Assembly (NCBI GenBank): GCA_902406105.1 | Contig: CABPCP010000052.1 | Location: forward strand, 1 to 21,821 | Length of the DNA: 21,821 nucleotides | Origin: an uncultured Mordavella sp. | GTDB lineage: Bacteria > Bacillota > Clostridia > Lachnospirales > Lachnospiraceae | Direction of reading: 5' to 3' | Shown: piece after piece, positions 7,388-14,236 of the stretch | Numbering within the stretch: position 1 is the stretch's first letter | How the letters are laid out: the number at the start of each line of letters is the position of its first letter | The notes under the pieces: model-generated | Databases searched by the model: none | Told to the model about the DNA's origin: nothing | The model's input: the letters and a program-made list of their open reading frames with translations, nothing else | Program-made: the position numbers and the translations under genes

Positions 7388-7963
7388 ATGGCAGATTTGA
7401 TTTTGATCGCAGTTGGTTCTGCGCTTGTAAGTAACGTCGTACTCAGCCAGTTCCTTGGAATCTGTTCCTTCCTGGGCGTTTCCAAGAAGACGGAGACAGC
7501 CGTTGGAATGGGCGGAGCGGTAATCTTCGTTATTACGCTGGCATCATTTGTGGCGAGCCTGCTGTATGAATTTATTTTGAAACCATTGGGATTCGACTAT
7601 CTGAACACGATCGTATTTATCCTGGTCATTGCGGCTTTGGTCCAGATCGTGGAAATGTTCTTAAAGAAGTTTGTGCCTTCTCTGTATAACGCGTTGGGTG
7701 TATACCTGCCGCTGATCACCACGAACTGCGCGGTGCTGGGCGTAGCCATCAACAATGTACAGGATGAATACAATCTTCTGGAAAGCGTGGTAAACGGTTT
7801 CGCGACGGGGGTCGGTTATCTGATCGCGATCGTTCTGCTGGCCGGTATCCGCGAGAAAATGGAATATAACGATATCCCGGAATCCTTTAAGGGAATGCCG
7901 ATCGTACTTTTGACATCAACGTTGATGGCGATCGCCTTCTATGGATTCTCAGGATTGATATAG
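7388..7963 (+). CDS. rnfA: Rnf complex subunit RnfA
   Basis: 191 residues with about six membrane segments; the partner of RnfE in the Rnf ion pump. Characteristic segments are LSQFLGICSFLGVSKK (19-34, with cluster-ligand Cys26) and TTNCAVLGVAIN in the second half (second ligand cysteine). VPSLYNALGVYLPLI closely parallels TPSLYDALGLYIPLI in RnfE, showing the common origin of the two subunits. The ATG at 7388 follows GGAGGGG. The gap to rnfE is 12 bp, and the rnfB ribosome site overlaps the rnfA stop codon. Confidence 0.97.
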   Translation: MADLILIAVGSALVSNVVLSQFLGICSFLGVSKKTETAVGMGGAVIFVITLASFVASLLYEFILKPLGFDYLNTIVFILVIAALVQIVEMFLKKFVPSLYNALGVYLPLITTNCAVLGVAINNVQDEYNLLESVVNGFATGVGYLIAIVLLAGIREKMEYNDIPESFKGMPIVLLTSTLMAIAFYGFSGLI

Positions 7964-7976
7964 GAGGAAGATGGAT

Positions 7977-8768
7977 ATGAGTATAACAGGGATTATTTTG
8001 GCTGCAGTCATTGTAGGCGGTACTGGCTTATTCATCGGTATCTTCCTGGGACTTGCGGACAAAAAGTTTGCGGTAGAAGTTGATGAAAAAGAAGAGCAGG
8101 TTCTGGGAGTTCTTCCTGGAAATAACTGCGGCGGCTGCGGATATCCGGGATGTTCTGGTCTCGCCGCGGCGATCGCGGCCGGGGAAGCTCCGGTAAACGC
8201 CTGCCCGGTAGGTGGCGCTCCGGTGGCGGCCAAGATCGGAGAGATCATGGGAGTAGATGCCGGAGAACAGATTCATGAGGTGGCGTTTGTAAAATGTGCC
8301 GGAACCTGTGAGGCTGCGAAAACAAGCTACGATTACAATGGACTCCATGATTGCGTCATGATTAATATGATGCAAAATGGCGGACCAAAAGCCTGCGTTT
8401 ATGGATGTATCGGTGAGGGTACCTGCGTAAAAGCCTGCCCCTTTGACGCGATCCATATTGTAGACGGAGTGGCTGTGGTGGATAAAGAAGCATGTAAGGC
8501 CTGCGGCAAGTGTGTGGCTGCGTGTCCGAGACATCTGATCGAACTTGTTCCGTATGAACAGAAACATCTGGTACAGTGCAGTTCCAAGGATAAAGGAAAA
8601 GATGTTATGAAAGCCTGCTCTGTGGGATGTATCGGCTGTAAGATGTGTGAGAAGGTATGCGAGGCAGAGGCAGTAAAAGTGGTAGATAATGTGGCATACA
8701 TTGATACCTCAAAATGTACAAACTGCGGCGCGTGCGCAGAGAAATGTCCGAAGAAGATCATATTATAA
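7977..8768 (+). CDS. rnfB: Rnf complex subunit RnfB (ferredoxin-interacting Fe-S subunit)
   Basis: 263 residues from this start. RnfB accepts electrons from reduced ferredoxin at the cytoplasmic side. It has an N-terminal membrane anchor (4-25), a 4Fe-4S domain with CGGCGYPGC (51-59) and Cys76, then four ferredoxin-type clusters: Cys140/144/150/154, Cys173/176/179/183, Cys214/218/221/224 with Cys228, and Cys247/250/253/257. That is about five clusters in total, consistent with clostridial RnfB. AGGAGG at 7962-7967 is 9 bp from the ATG at 7977 but only 3 bp from an in-frame ATG at 7971, so 7977 is preferred; the difference is two residues. It is last in the operon and is followed by the palindrome at 8783-8820. 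Confidence 0.95.
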   Translation: MSITGIILAAVIVGGTGLFIGIFLGLADKKFAVEVDEKEEQVLGVLPGNNCGGCGYPGCSGLAAAIAAGEAPVNACPVGGAPVAAKIGEIMGVDAGEQIHEVAFVKCAGTCEAAKTSYDYNGLHDCVMINMMQNGGPKACVYGCIGEGTCVKACPFDAIHIVDGVAVVDKEACKACGKCVAACPRHLIELVPYEQKHLVQCSSKDKGKDVMKACSVGCIGCKMCEKVCEAEAVKVVDNVAYIDTSKCTNCGACAEKCPKKIIL

Positions 8769-8782
8769 GTTTTATTTTTCAA

Positions 8783-8820
8783 TTTGGGCCGGGGGATTTT
8801 TAAAAATCCCCCGGCCCAAA
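8783..8820. repeat. Perfect 38-bp palindrome after rnfB (terminator-like hairpin without a clear U tract)
   Basis: TTTGGGCCGGGGGATTTTT (8783-8801) is followed with no gap by its exact reverse complement (8802-8820). The RNA would form a very stable G+C-rich stem with a short A/U loop. It sits 14 bp after the rnfB stop and 22 bp before the next start. On + it is followed by TGAAAAAA and on - by TTGAAAAATAAAA, so neither strand has a canonical U tract. It may stabilise the 3' end of rnf mRNA or act as a terminator of unusual form. Confidence 0.85.
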
Positions 8821-8842
8821 TGAAAAAAGGAGTAAATTTCTA

Positions 8843-9310
8843 ATGAAGCGAACCGTGAAACAGACTGTCCATGACGGGTGGAAGATTTTAAAAGAGGATA
8901 TTTGTCAGGCTAGATGGGCAATTGTGGCTTTGGCTTTGTATTTTCTTTTTTTTAAATATATCCTTCACAGTATGTGCCCTATGGTCTTGGCAACAGGCTA
9001 TCCCTGCCCCGGATGCGGCATGACCCGCGCTGCTTTCTGTGTGCTCCGCCTGGATTTTGCCGGCGCATGGGAAACCCATCCGTTTATTTTCCCGATCATC
9101 GTGCTTGCGGCGGTATTCTGCTGGAACCGGTACGTAAGCGGGAAGAAGAGACAGCCGGTCTTGCGCAAGTGTGTGACAGTCCTGGCAGTAGCTATGATTT
9201 TGTTTTATTTTTGGAGGATGTGGCGGTTTTTCCCGGGACAGCCGCCTATGAGCTATTACAGCGGGAATCTGCTGTCTAGGATTCAAGGGGTTCTATTGCA
9301 TTTGCGGTAA
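8843..9310 (+). CDS. DUF2752 membrane protein
   Basis: 155 residues with three likely membrane segments (about 25-45, 80-98 and 110-127). The family signature of DUF2752 is clear: Cys45-Pro46, then TGYPCPGCGMTRA (51-63) with Cys55 and Cys58. The molecular function of the family is not known to me. The paired cysteines near the membrane could be redox-active or bind a metal, but this is speculation. The ATG at 8843 has AAGGAG at 8827-8832. It is separated from rnfB by the strong palindrome, so it may be only weakly co-transcribed with rnf. The promoter of the next gene overlaps its 3' end. Confidence 0.85.
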   Translation: MKRTVKQTVHDGWKILKEDICQARWAIVALALYFLFFKYILHSMCPMVLATGYPCPGCGMTRAAFCVLRLDFAGAWETHPFIFPIIVLAAVFCWNRYVSGKKRQPVLRKCVTVLAVAMILFYFWRMWRFFPGQPPMSYYSGNLLSRIQGVLLHLR

Positions 9311-9324
9311 CATCATGATAAAAT
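9296..9324 (+). promoter_or_regulatory. Promoter for the Q/N-rich membrane protein gene
   Basis: TTGCAT (9296-9301), a 17-bp spacer and TAAAAT (9319-9324), preceded by TGA to give an extended -10 (TGATAAAAT). The -35 lies within the end of the DUF2752 gene. The predicted start near 9331 gives a short leader before the AAGGAGG site at 9339-9345. Confidence 0.55.
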
Positions 9325-9354
9325 GTTGTCAGTATGGTAAGGAGGGTTACGACT

Positions 9355-10035
9355 ATGGAAAACAATTTTGACAATACACCTGAAAACAATGGCCAGAATC
9401 TGGACCAGCAGCCTGTATATACTGATCCTAACGCAGATGTGAACGTGCAGAAGACGGAATCTTCCGCTGATCAGCAGAGCCAGGATCAGACGGAGAATCA
9501 GAATCAGGGAGAGCAGTCTCAGACCCAATATCAGTATACCTATCAGCAGAATCAGACTCAAAATCAGGGCCAGGGAGATCAGCCCCAGTATCAGTATACT
9601 TATCAGCAGAATTCGGGACAGGCCCAGAATATGAACTATCAGCAGAATCCAGGACAGTCTCAGAATACTAATTATCAGCAGTATCAGGATAATTATGGGA
9701 ATTATAATAACTATAACCAGAATTATACGAATGGATATAATAATTATAACGCCGCGAATCCTCAGGGTTATGGACAGAATTATACACAGCAGCCCCAGAT
9801 GGACACCAGTCCGATGACGATGGGAGAATGGCTGTTAACGATTTTGGCGCTGCTTATCCCCTGCGCCGGTATTATCATTTATTTTGTATGGGCATTTGGT
9901 AAGAAGGGAAATATCAACCGGAGAAACTACTGTCGGGCGATGCTGATCATATACGGAGTGCTTCTTGTGATCTACATTATTTTCTTTGTGATTTTTGGAG
10001 CAATGATCGGCGCATCCACAACCTATTATTATTAA
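9355..10035 (+). CDS. Q/N/Y-rich low-complexity protein with two C-terminal membrane segments
   Basis: 226 residues. About 150 N-terminal residues are made mostly of Gln, Asn, Tyr, Ser, Thr and Gly with almost no hydrophobics and no Cys. They are followed by two membrane helices (about 157-181 and 196-220) separated by a basic loop (GKKGNINRRNYCRA), and the protein ends STTYYY. Within the low-complexity part QYQYTYQQN occurs at 58-66 and 78-86, and GQ-A/S-QN-M/T-NYQQ at 88-97 and 100-109. The composition resembles prion-like or phase-separating sequences. The membrane part is of the type seen in small Firmicute membrane proteins with a disordered N-terminal tail; I do not recognise a characterised homologue. 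The ATG at 9355 has AAGGAGG at 9339-9345. It has its own promoter and a strong terminator. Confidence 0.85.
   Translation: MENNFDNTPENNGQNLDQQPVYTDPNADVNVQKTESSADQQSQDQTENQNQGEQSQTQYQYTYQQNQTQNQGQGDQPQYQYTYQQNSGQAQNMNYQQNPGQSQNTNYQQYQDNYGNYNNYNQNYTNGYNNYNAANPQGYGQNYTQQPQMDTSPMTMGEWLLTILALLIPCAGIIIYFVWAFGKKGNINRRNYCRAMLIIYGVLLVIYIIFFVIFGAMIGASTTYYY
9526..9681 (+). repeat. Imperfect in-frame repeats in the Q/N-rich coding region
   Basis: A 27-bp unit encoding QYQYTYQQN appears at 9526-9552 and 9586-9612, differing at only a few bases. A second unit encoding GQxQNxNYQQ appears twice, 36 bp apart, up to 9681. These in-frame duplications suggest expansion and contraction of the low-complexity tail. 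Confidence 0.75.
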
Positions 10036-10040
10036 GATTG

Positions 10041-10072
10041 AAAAAAGGATCTGTTTTTGCAGATCCTTTTTT
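10041..10072. terminator. Bidirectional intrinsic terminator between the Q/N-rich gene and apbE
   Basis: AAAAAAGGATCTG (10041-10053) and CAGATCCTTTTTT (10060-10072) form a perfect 13-bp stem with a 6-nt loop. Six Ts on each strand make it work in both directions. It lies 5 bp after the + strand stop and 9 bp from the apbE stop on the minus strand. Confidence 0.92.
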
Positions 10073-10081
10073 ATATGAGTT

Positions 10082-11071
10082 TTATTGTTTCTTTTGAAAA
10101 TTAGATGAATAGTGAAGTTTCTGATCATCGGTAATAAACACAGCATCCACATTATCCAATTGATCGATCAGACGCATGCCCTCTTCATATCCCAGGAGAA
10201 AACAGGTGGTACTCAACGCATCTGCTGTGAGTGATGAATCTGTGATGATGGTAACGCTGTAAAGGTTATTTTTGCATGGGGCTCCTGTGGAAGGATCCAA
10301 AATATGGTGATAGAGAGTTCCGTCATCGGCCTCAAAATAGCGCTGGTAAATTCCGGTGGAAACTACCGATTGATTCGCTACTTTTACAGAGGTAATGGCG
10401 TCCCCGCTTTTTGCAAATGGTTTTTGAATCGCGATATTATAGTCGGTTCCGTCAGGTTTTGTCCCAATGGTCTGTACATTGCCCCCAAGATTGATGACCG
10501 CGTGTTTTACACCTTGATCCTCCAGATACTCCTTCACTCGGTCCGCGATATATCCTTTCGCGATAGCGCCTACATCGATGGCGGCTTTTGGGTCTCTTAG
10601 CATGACAGTATTGTCTTTTAAAATGATATTCTTATAGTTGACATGGGTTCTGGCCTCGGCAAGAGCGGCGCTGGAAGGTACTGCCGGCTCTTCGGAGCTG
10701 AAATCCCACAGAGAGGAAACCGCTCCGATCGAAATGTCGAAAGCCCCATCGGAAAGATCACCGTAATAGATGCCTCGTTTGATCAGATCAATAGTTTCTT
10801 CTGATACTTCCACAGCGGCTCCGCCTGCGTGATTGATCTTGTAGATGTCGCTGTCTTCGTTTGTATAAGAAAACATCGTGTCGTATTTCCTGCAGAGTTT
10901 TTCACAGCCTTTTAAGATATCGTCGCCGGCTGGATCTAAGATCTTGACGCTGATCACTGTGTCATAGAGTGTATCTGTATACACAAGATTTCTCTTTTCC
11001 GTGAGCCCGGAACATCCAGGAAGAAGAAGGATGGCCGCGGTAAGAAGAGCCGCGATTTTTTTATATCTCAT
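10082..11071 (-). CDS. apbE: FAD:protein FMN transferase, lipoprotein
   Basis: 329 residues. ApbE transfers FMN from FAD to Thr of S/TGAT-type motifs, such as that in RnfG. A lipoprotein signal peptide ends in LLPGC (16-20, lipid-attached Cys20), placing the enzyme on the outer face of the membrane, where RnfG exposes its flavin domain. Family motifs are AIDVGAIAKGYIAD (164-177), NLGGNVQTIG (194-203), STGIYQRYF (238-246) with HHILDPSTG (255-263), and the metal-site segment TADALSTT (282-289). The start is the ATG read at 11071-11069 with a GAGGTG site upstream; a longer in-frame extension to 11275 lacks a signal peptide at its start and runs across the promoters. It is the only minus-strand gene in the window, convergent with the Q/N-rich gene and divergent from the NusG-II gene. 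Confidence 0.95.
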   Translation of the reverse strand: MRYKKIAALLTAAILLLPGCSGLTEKRNLVYTDTLYDTVISVKILDPAGDDILKGCEKLCRKYDTMFSYTNEDSDIYKINHAGGAAVEVSEETIDLIKRGIYYGDLSDGAFDISIGAVSSLWDFSSEEPAVPSSAALAEARTHVNYKNIILKDNTVMLRDPKAAIDVGAIAKGYIADRVKEYLEDQGVKHAVINLGGNVQTIGTKPDGTDYNIAIQKPFAKSGDAITSVKVANQSVVSTGIYQRYFEADDGTLYHHILDPSTGAPCKNNLYSVTIITDSSLTADALSTTCFLLGYEEGMRLIDQLDNVDAVFITDDQKLHYSSNFQKKQ

Positions 11072-11103
11072 AAAACACCTCATTACTTCATTTACTACCA
11101 TAT

Positions 11104-11131
11104 AGTATAACATGAAAAACGGGATATGCAA
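11104..11131 (-). promoter_or_regulatory. Promoter for apbE
   Basis: Read on the minus strand: TTGCAT (11131-11126), a 16-bp spacer and TATACT (11109-11104), with TGT before the -10 to give an extended -10 (TGTTATACT). It is properly placed before the apbE start at 11071. Confidence 0.6.
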
Positions 11132-11143
11132 TCGAACGTTTGG

Positions 11144-11172
11144 TTGCAGACCAGAAAATCTTATGATAGAAT
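11144..11172 (+). promoter_or_regulatory. Promoter for the NusG-II/Gx/ruvAB unit
   Basis: TTGCAG (11144-11149), a 17-bp spacer and TAGAAT (11167-11172) with TGA before it (extended -10). It is back to back with the apbE promoter; the two -35 boxes are 12 bp apart, so one bound regulator could affect both. Confidence 0.6.
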
Positions 11173-11194
11173 AAGGTGCAGAGAGGTAAGGTAT

Positions 11195-11566
11195 ATGAAA
11201 ATCAAGTTGAAAAAGAAAGACTGGGCATTGATCGTGATCATCCTCTGCGTGGCAGCGCTGGCCTTCCTTCTTCACGAAGTGATCGGCGGAAGCGGCGCCG
11301 GCAAAGTGGTAGTTAAGGTAGCGGGAGAGATCGAAGGAACTTACGATCTTTCAGAAGACCAGGAGATAGAGATCAATGGCGGAACCAATATTCTTCAGAT
11401 AAAGGGTGGGAAAGCGGACATGATAGAGGCTGACTGCCCGGATCAGTTGTGCGTGCATCAGAAAGACATATCAAGAAGCCATGAATCGATCATCTGCCTT
11501 CCTAATAAAGTTACGGTGGAAATCGAGAGCGCGGAGAGCAGCGAATATGATGCGGTGGTGCAGTAG
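11195..11566 (+). CDS. NusG domain II-containing small exported/membrane protein
   Basis: 123 residues: a lysine-rich start (KIKLKKKDW), one membrane segment (about 11-28), then a small domain with CPDQLCVHQ (81-89) and IICLPNKVTVEI (99-110). These features define the stand-alone NusG-domain-II family, which is unrelated in role to the transcription factor NusG. The three cysteines (81, 86, 101) would lie outside the cytoplasm if the anchor has the usual orientation. The ATG at 11195 follows GAGAGGTAAGG. The following Gx-transporter-like gene starts 9 bp later, so they are co-transcribed. The pair is divergent from apbE, and I recall this pair (EetA/EetB-like) as companions of ApbE in flavin-based electron-transfer loci of Listeria. 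The precise function here is unknown. Confidence 0.82.
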   Translation: MKIKLKKKDWALIVIILCVAALAFLLHEVIGGSGAGKVVVKVAGEIEGTYDLSEDQEIEINGGTNILQIKGGKADMIEADCPDQLCVHQKDISRSHESIICLPNKVTVEIESAESSEYDAVVQ

Positions 11567-11575
11567 GAGGTACTG

Positions 11576-12070
11576 ATGAAGAATAAAGTTGCCTATTTTG
11601 GCGTGTTTACGGCACTGGCGCTCATCTTCAGTTACGTGGAGTCTCTGATCCCGTTTCAATTTGGAATTCCTGGGGTGAAGCTGGGGCTGGCCAATTTGAT
11701 CATTGTTATCGCACTGTATAAAATGCGGCTATTTGAAGTGTTTTTGCTTTCAATAGTCCGTATTTTACTTTCCGGTTTTATTTTTGGAAATTATTTTAGT
11801 ATCCTTTACAGCCTGGCTGGCGGGCTTTTGAGTCTGGCGGTGATGGCGCTTTTGAAAAAGCTGGGAGGGTTCAGCGTGATCGGGATCAGTGTGGCGGGCG
11901 GTGTATTCCACAACGTGGGCCAGCTTCTGACCGCAATGGTGGTGGTGGAAACCTTCAGTGTGATCTATTACGTGCCGGTACTTCTGGTGGCAGGAGTGGT
12001 CACAGGGTTTTTGATCGGAATCGCGGCAGGGGAAATGCTGAAGCGTCTCGTGAATATCAATTTTTATTAG
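11576..12070 (+). CDS. Gx transporter / heptaprenyl diphosphate synthase component I family membrane protein
   Basis: 164 residues with about five membrane segments. The N-terminal VAYFGVFTALALIFSYVES, then PGVKLGLANLI (33-43), match the family named Gx transporter or Hpre_diP_synt_I in databases. The fold resembles ECF-transporter S components, so a membrane carrier role is more plausible than prenyl synthase activity, but no substrate can be read from the sequence. The ATG at 11576 has AGGAGG at 11565-11570, overlapping the upstream stop codon. It is 9 bp after the NusG-II gene and 8 bp before ruvA, which makes it part of a four-gene run. Confidence 0.82.
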   Translation: MKNKVAYFGVFTALALIFSYVESLIPFQFGIPGVKLGLANLIIVIALYKMRLFEVFLLSIVRILLSGFIFGNYFSILYSLAGGLLSLAVMALLKKLGGFSVIGISVAGGVFHNVGQLLTAMVVVETFSVIYYVPVLLVAGVVTGFLIGIAAGEMLKRLVNINFY

Positions 12071-12078
12071 GAGGAAAC

Positions 12079-12693
12079 ATGATCGAATTTGTAAAAGGGG
12101 AACTTGCCGCGGTGGAAGCGGACAAGGCTGTCATAGATGTGGGAGGGGTGGGATTTGCCCTCTTTATGTCCGGTCAGGCGCTTGGTAAGCTGCCGTCGGC
12201 AGGAAGTCAGGTGAAGATCTATACCTATTTAAATGTGAAAGAAGACGCCATGCAGTTGTATGGATTCTTGACCAAAGACGACCTGGAAGTGTTCCGTCTT
12301 CTGATCGGCGTCAGCGGCATCGGTCCGAAAGGCGCCCTTGGGATCCTATCCGGGCTGACGCCGGACGAACTGCGTTTTGCGGTCATGTCCAATGATGTGA
12401 AAGCAATCTCGGCAGCTCCTGGAATCGGAAAGAAGACGGCAGAGAAACTGATCCTGGAATTAAAAGATAAACTAAAGATCGAGGACGTGCTGGAACATGC
12501 GGCCCAGGAAGGAAGCGGGCAGGGAGAGACGAATTCCGGCGGCGGAGAAGTGGCAGGCGAGGCAGTGCAGGCTTTGATCGCCCTGGGATATGGAAACACT
12601 GAGGCTTTGCAAGCAGTGAAGAAGGCCTATGTTTCAGAAGATATGGAAGTAGAAGAGGTGCTGAAAGCAGCTCTGAAATTTGTTGCGTTCTGA
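12079..12693 (+). CDS. ruvA: Holliday junction branch migration protein RuvA
   Basis: 204 residues, normal length. RuvA binds the four-way DNA junction and loads RuvB. Visible are the N-terminal OB-fold ([13 protein letters not shown]...[21 protein letters not shown] sequence, here [17 protein letters not shown]), two helix-hairpin-helix motifs ([11 protein letters not shown] and [12 protein letters not shown]) and the C-terminal RuvB-contacting domain ([10 protein letters not shown]...). A flexible Gly/Ser-rich linker ([16 protein letters not shown]) joins the core to the C-terminal domain. The ATG at 12079 follows TAGGAGGAAAC. The gene is followed by ruvB 17 bp downstream. Confidence 0.97.
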   Translation: MIEFVKGELAAVEADKAVIDVGGVGFALFMSGQALGKLPSAGSQVKIYTYLNVKEDAMQLYGFLTKDDLEVFRLLIGVSGIGPKGALGILSGLTPDELRFAVMSNDVKAISAAPGIGKKTAEKLILELKDKLKIEDVLEHAAQEGSGQGETNSGGGEVAGEAVQALIALGYGNTEALQAVKKAYVSEDMEVEEVLKAALKFVAF

Positions 12694-12710
12694 GGAGATG
12701 CGGTAGTATT

Positions 12711-13718
12711 ATGAGCAGAAGAATCATTACAACAGAAAATCTGGAAGAAGATATTAAGATTGAGAATCATCTGCGTCCTCAGCTTCTGGAAGATTATATC
12801 GGCCAGGAAAAAGCCAAGGAAACATTGAAAGTTTATATTGAGGCGGCAAAGGCAAGAGGTGAGGCTTTGGACCACGTCTTATTCTACGGGCCGCCGGGGC
12901 TTGGAAAGACCACGCTTGCGGGGATCATTGCCAATGAGATGGATGTGAATATCAAGATCACTTCAGGCCCGGCTATTGAGAAACCGGGAGAGATGGCGGC
13001 GATCTTAAACAATCTGCAGGAGGGGGACGTACTGTTTGTGGATGAGATCCACCGATTGAACCGCCAGGTAGAAGAAGTCCTCTATCCCGCGATGGAGGAC
13101 TATGCGATCGATATCATGATCGGGAAGGGGGCCACGGCCCGATCCATCCGCTTGGATCTTCCCAAATTCACTCTGGTGGGGGCGACTACCAGGGCAGGTA
13201 TGCTGACGGCGCCTCTGCGGGATCGGTTTGGCGTGGTGCATCGGCTGGAGTTTTATACCATTGACGAATTAAAGGATATTATTTTAAGATCCGCAAAAGT
13301 CCTTGAGGTTGGAATCGATGAGGCGGGAGCGTATGCCCTTGCCCGCAGATCCAGAGGAACGCCAAGGCTTGCCAACCGGCTCCTGAAGCGGGTGCGGGAT
13401 TTCGCCCAGGTTCGTTACGATGGATATATTACGGCCCAGGTGGCAGATTCGGCTTTGGATCTTCTGGATGTGGACAAATCCGGACTGGACCAGACAGACC
13501 GGGAACTTTTGGAGACCATCATCTGCAAATTCCAGGGAGGTCCTGTGGGCCTTGATACTTTGGCGGCTGCCATCGGAGAAGATGCGGGAACTATCGAGGA
13601 TGTATATGAACCCTATCTTCTGAAGAACGGATATTTGCAGCGCACGCCCAGAGGCAGGGTGGCAACGGCAAAAGCCTGCGGGCATTTGGGGATTTCCCTT
13701 GAAAATGATAAAAAATAG
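12711..13718 (+). CDS. ruvB: Holliday junction branch migration DNA helicase RuvB
   Basis: 335 residues, normal length. RuvB is the hexameric AAA+ motor that drives branch migration with RuvA. Visible are the N-terminal [12 protein letters not shown] (21-32), Walker [10 protein letters not shown] (60-68), Walker B with DEIH (111-114), the sensor segment [18 protein letters not shown], and the winged-helix end ([17 protein letters not shown]). The GAGGAG site at 12692-12697 overlaps the ruvA stop and is rather far (13 bp) from the ATG, so translation is probably coupled to ruvA. No terminator follows; the zapA promoter begins at the next base. Confidence 0.98.
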   Translation: MSRRIITTENLEEDIKIENHLRPQLLEDYIGQEKAKETLKVYIEAAKARGEALDHVLFYGPPGLGKTTLAGIIANEMDVNIKITSGPAIEKPGEMAAILNNLQEGDVLFVDEIHRLNRQVEEVLYPAMEDYAIDIMIGKGATARSIRLDLPKFTLVGATTRAGMLTAPLRDRFGVVHRLEFYTIDELKDIILRSAKVLEVGIDEAGAYALARRSRGTPRLANRLLKRVRDFAQVRYDGYITAQVADSALDLLDVDKSGLDQTDRELLETIICKFQGGPVGLDTLAAAIGEDAGTIEDVYEPYLLKNGYLQRTPRGRVATAKACGHLGISLENDKK

Positions 13719-13747
13719 TTGGTTTTTGTGTAAAACTGATTTATAAT
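13719..13747 (+). promoter_or_regulatory. Promoter for zapA
   Basis: TTGGTT (13719-13724), a 17-bp spacer and a perfect TATAAT (13742-13747). It starts directly after the ruvB stop codon and is well placed for the zapA start at 13785. Confidence 0.6.
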
Positions 13748-13784
13748 AGTGTAACAGATATTAGGAAAGGTCGGGGAGACTTCT

Positions 13785-14195
13785 ATGGCATCATCAAAAA
13801 ATTTTACAGAGGTATTGATCGGCGGTAAGGTATTTACCCTGAGTGGATTTGAGAGTGAAGAGTATCTGCAGAAGGTGTCTACCTATCTGAATCATAAAAT
13901 TGAGGAGTGCAGCAGCAGCGAAGGCTACCGCAAACAGAATTCGGAGACGCGAAGCGTCCTGTTGGCGCTGAATATCGCGGACGACTATTTTAAAGCAAGG
14001 AAACAAGGAGCTTCTTTGGAAACAGACATTGAGGCGAAGGATAAAGATATGTATGATCTGAAACATGAATTGATTTCTGTACAGATCAAGTTAGAGAACG
14101 CGGAAAAAGCCATGGACCGTCTGAAGGAAGAAAACAAGGAACTTCAGATGAAAATTGTGGAACTTGAAACAGAAATGAAAAATAAAAAGAAGTAG
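13785..14195 (+). CDS. zapA: Cell division protein ZapA
   Basis: 136 residues. ZapA binds FtsZ and stabilises the division ring. The N-terminal domain shows the family pattern (TEVLIGGKVFTLSGFESEEYLQKVSTYLN), followed by ALNIADDY and a long C-terminal coiled coil (about 80-134) rich in Glu and Lys. It is somewhat longer than ZapA of B. subtilis because of the extended coiled coil. The ATG at 13785 has a GGGGAG site. It has its own promoter and a strong terminator directly at its end, so it is mainly a single-gene unit. Confidence 0.9.
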   Translation: MASSKNFTEVLIGGKVFTLSGFESEEYLQKVSTYLNHKIEECSSSEGYRKQNSETRSVLLALNIADDYFKARKQGASLETDIEAKDKDMYDLKHELISVQIKLENAEKAMDRLKEENKELQMKIVELETEMKNKKK

Positions 14196-14220
14196 AGGCT
14201 GTCAGAAGACAGCCTTTTTT
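14196..14220 (+). terminator. Intrinsic terminator after zapA
   Basis: AGGCTGTC (14196-14203), an AGAA loop and GACAGCCT (14208-14215) are followed by TTTTT. The stem begins at the base after the zapA stop codon and ends 16 bp before the next start, so the downstream U32 gene relies on readthrough. Confidence 0.92.
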
Positions 14221-14236
14221 AAAGGGATTGGATCAG

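Noticed and set aside
8783..8820. Phage attachment site or insertion-sequence end
   Set aside because: There is no integrase, transposase, target duplication or change in gene content around the palindrome; the neighbours are ordinary chromosomal genes.
10304..10600. + strand frame of 98 codons inside apbE
   Set aside because: It is opposite well-conserved ApbE motifs and has no ribosome site or recognisable domain.
12225..12727. Minus-strand frames opposite ruvA
   Set aside because: They are opposite ruvA, have low-complexity Ser/Pro/Leu-rich composition and overlap each other; they are shadow frames.
14228..14236. TTG start for the U32 gene
   Set aside because: The site AAAGGG is only 1 bp away from it, whereas the ATG at 14237 has normal spacing and begins the conserved sequence.
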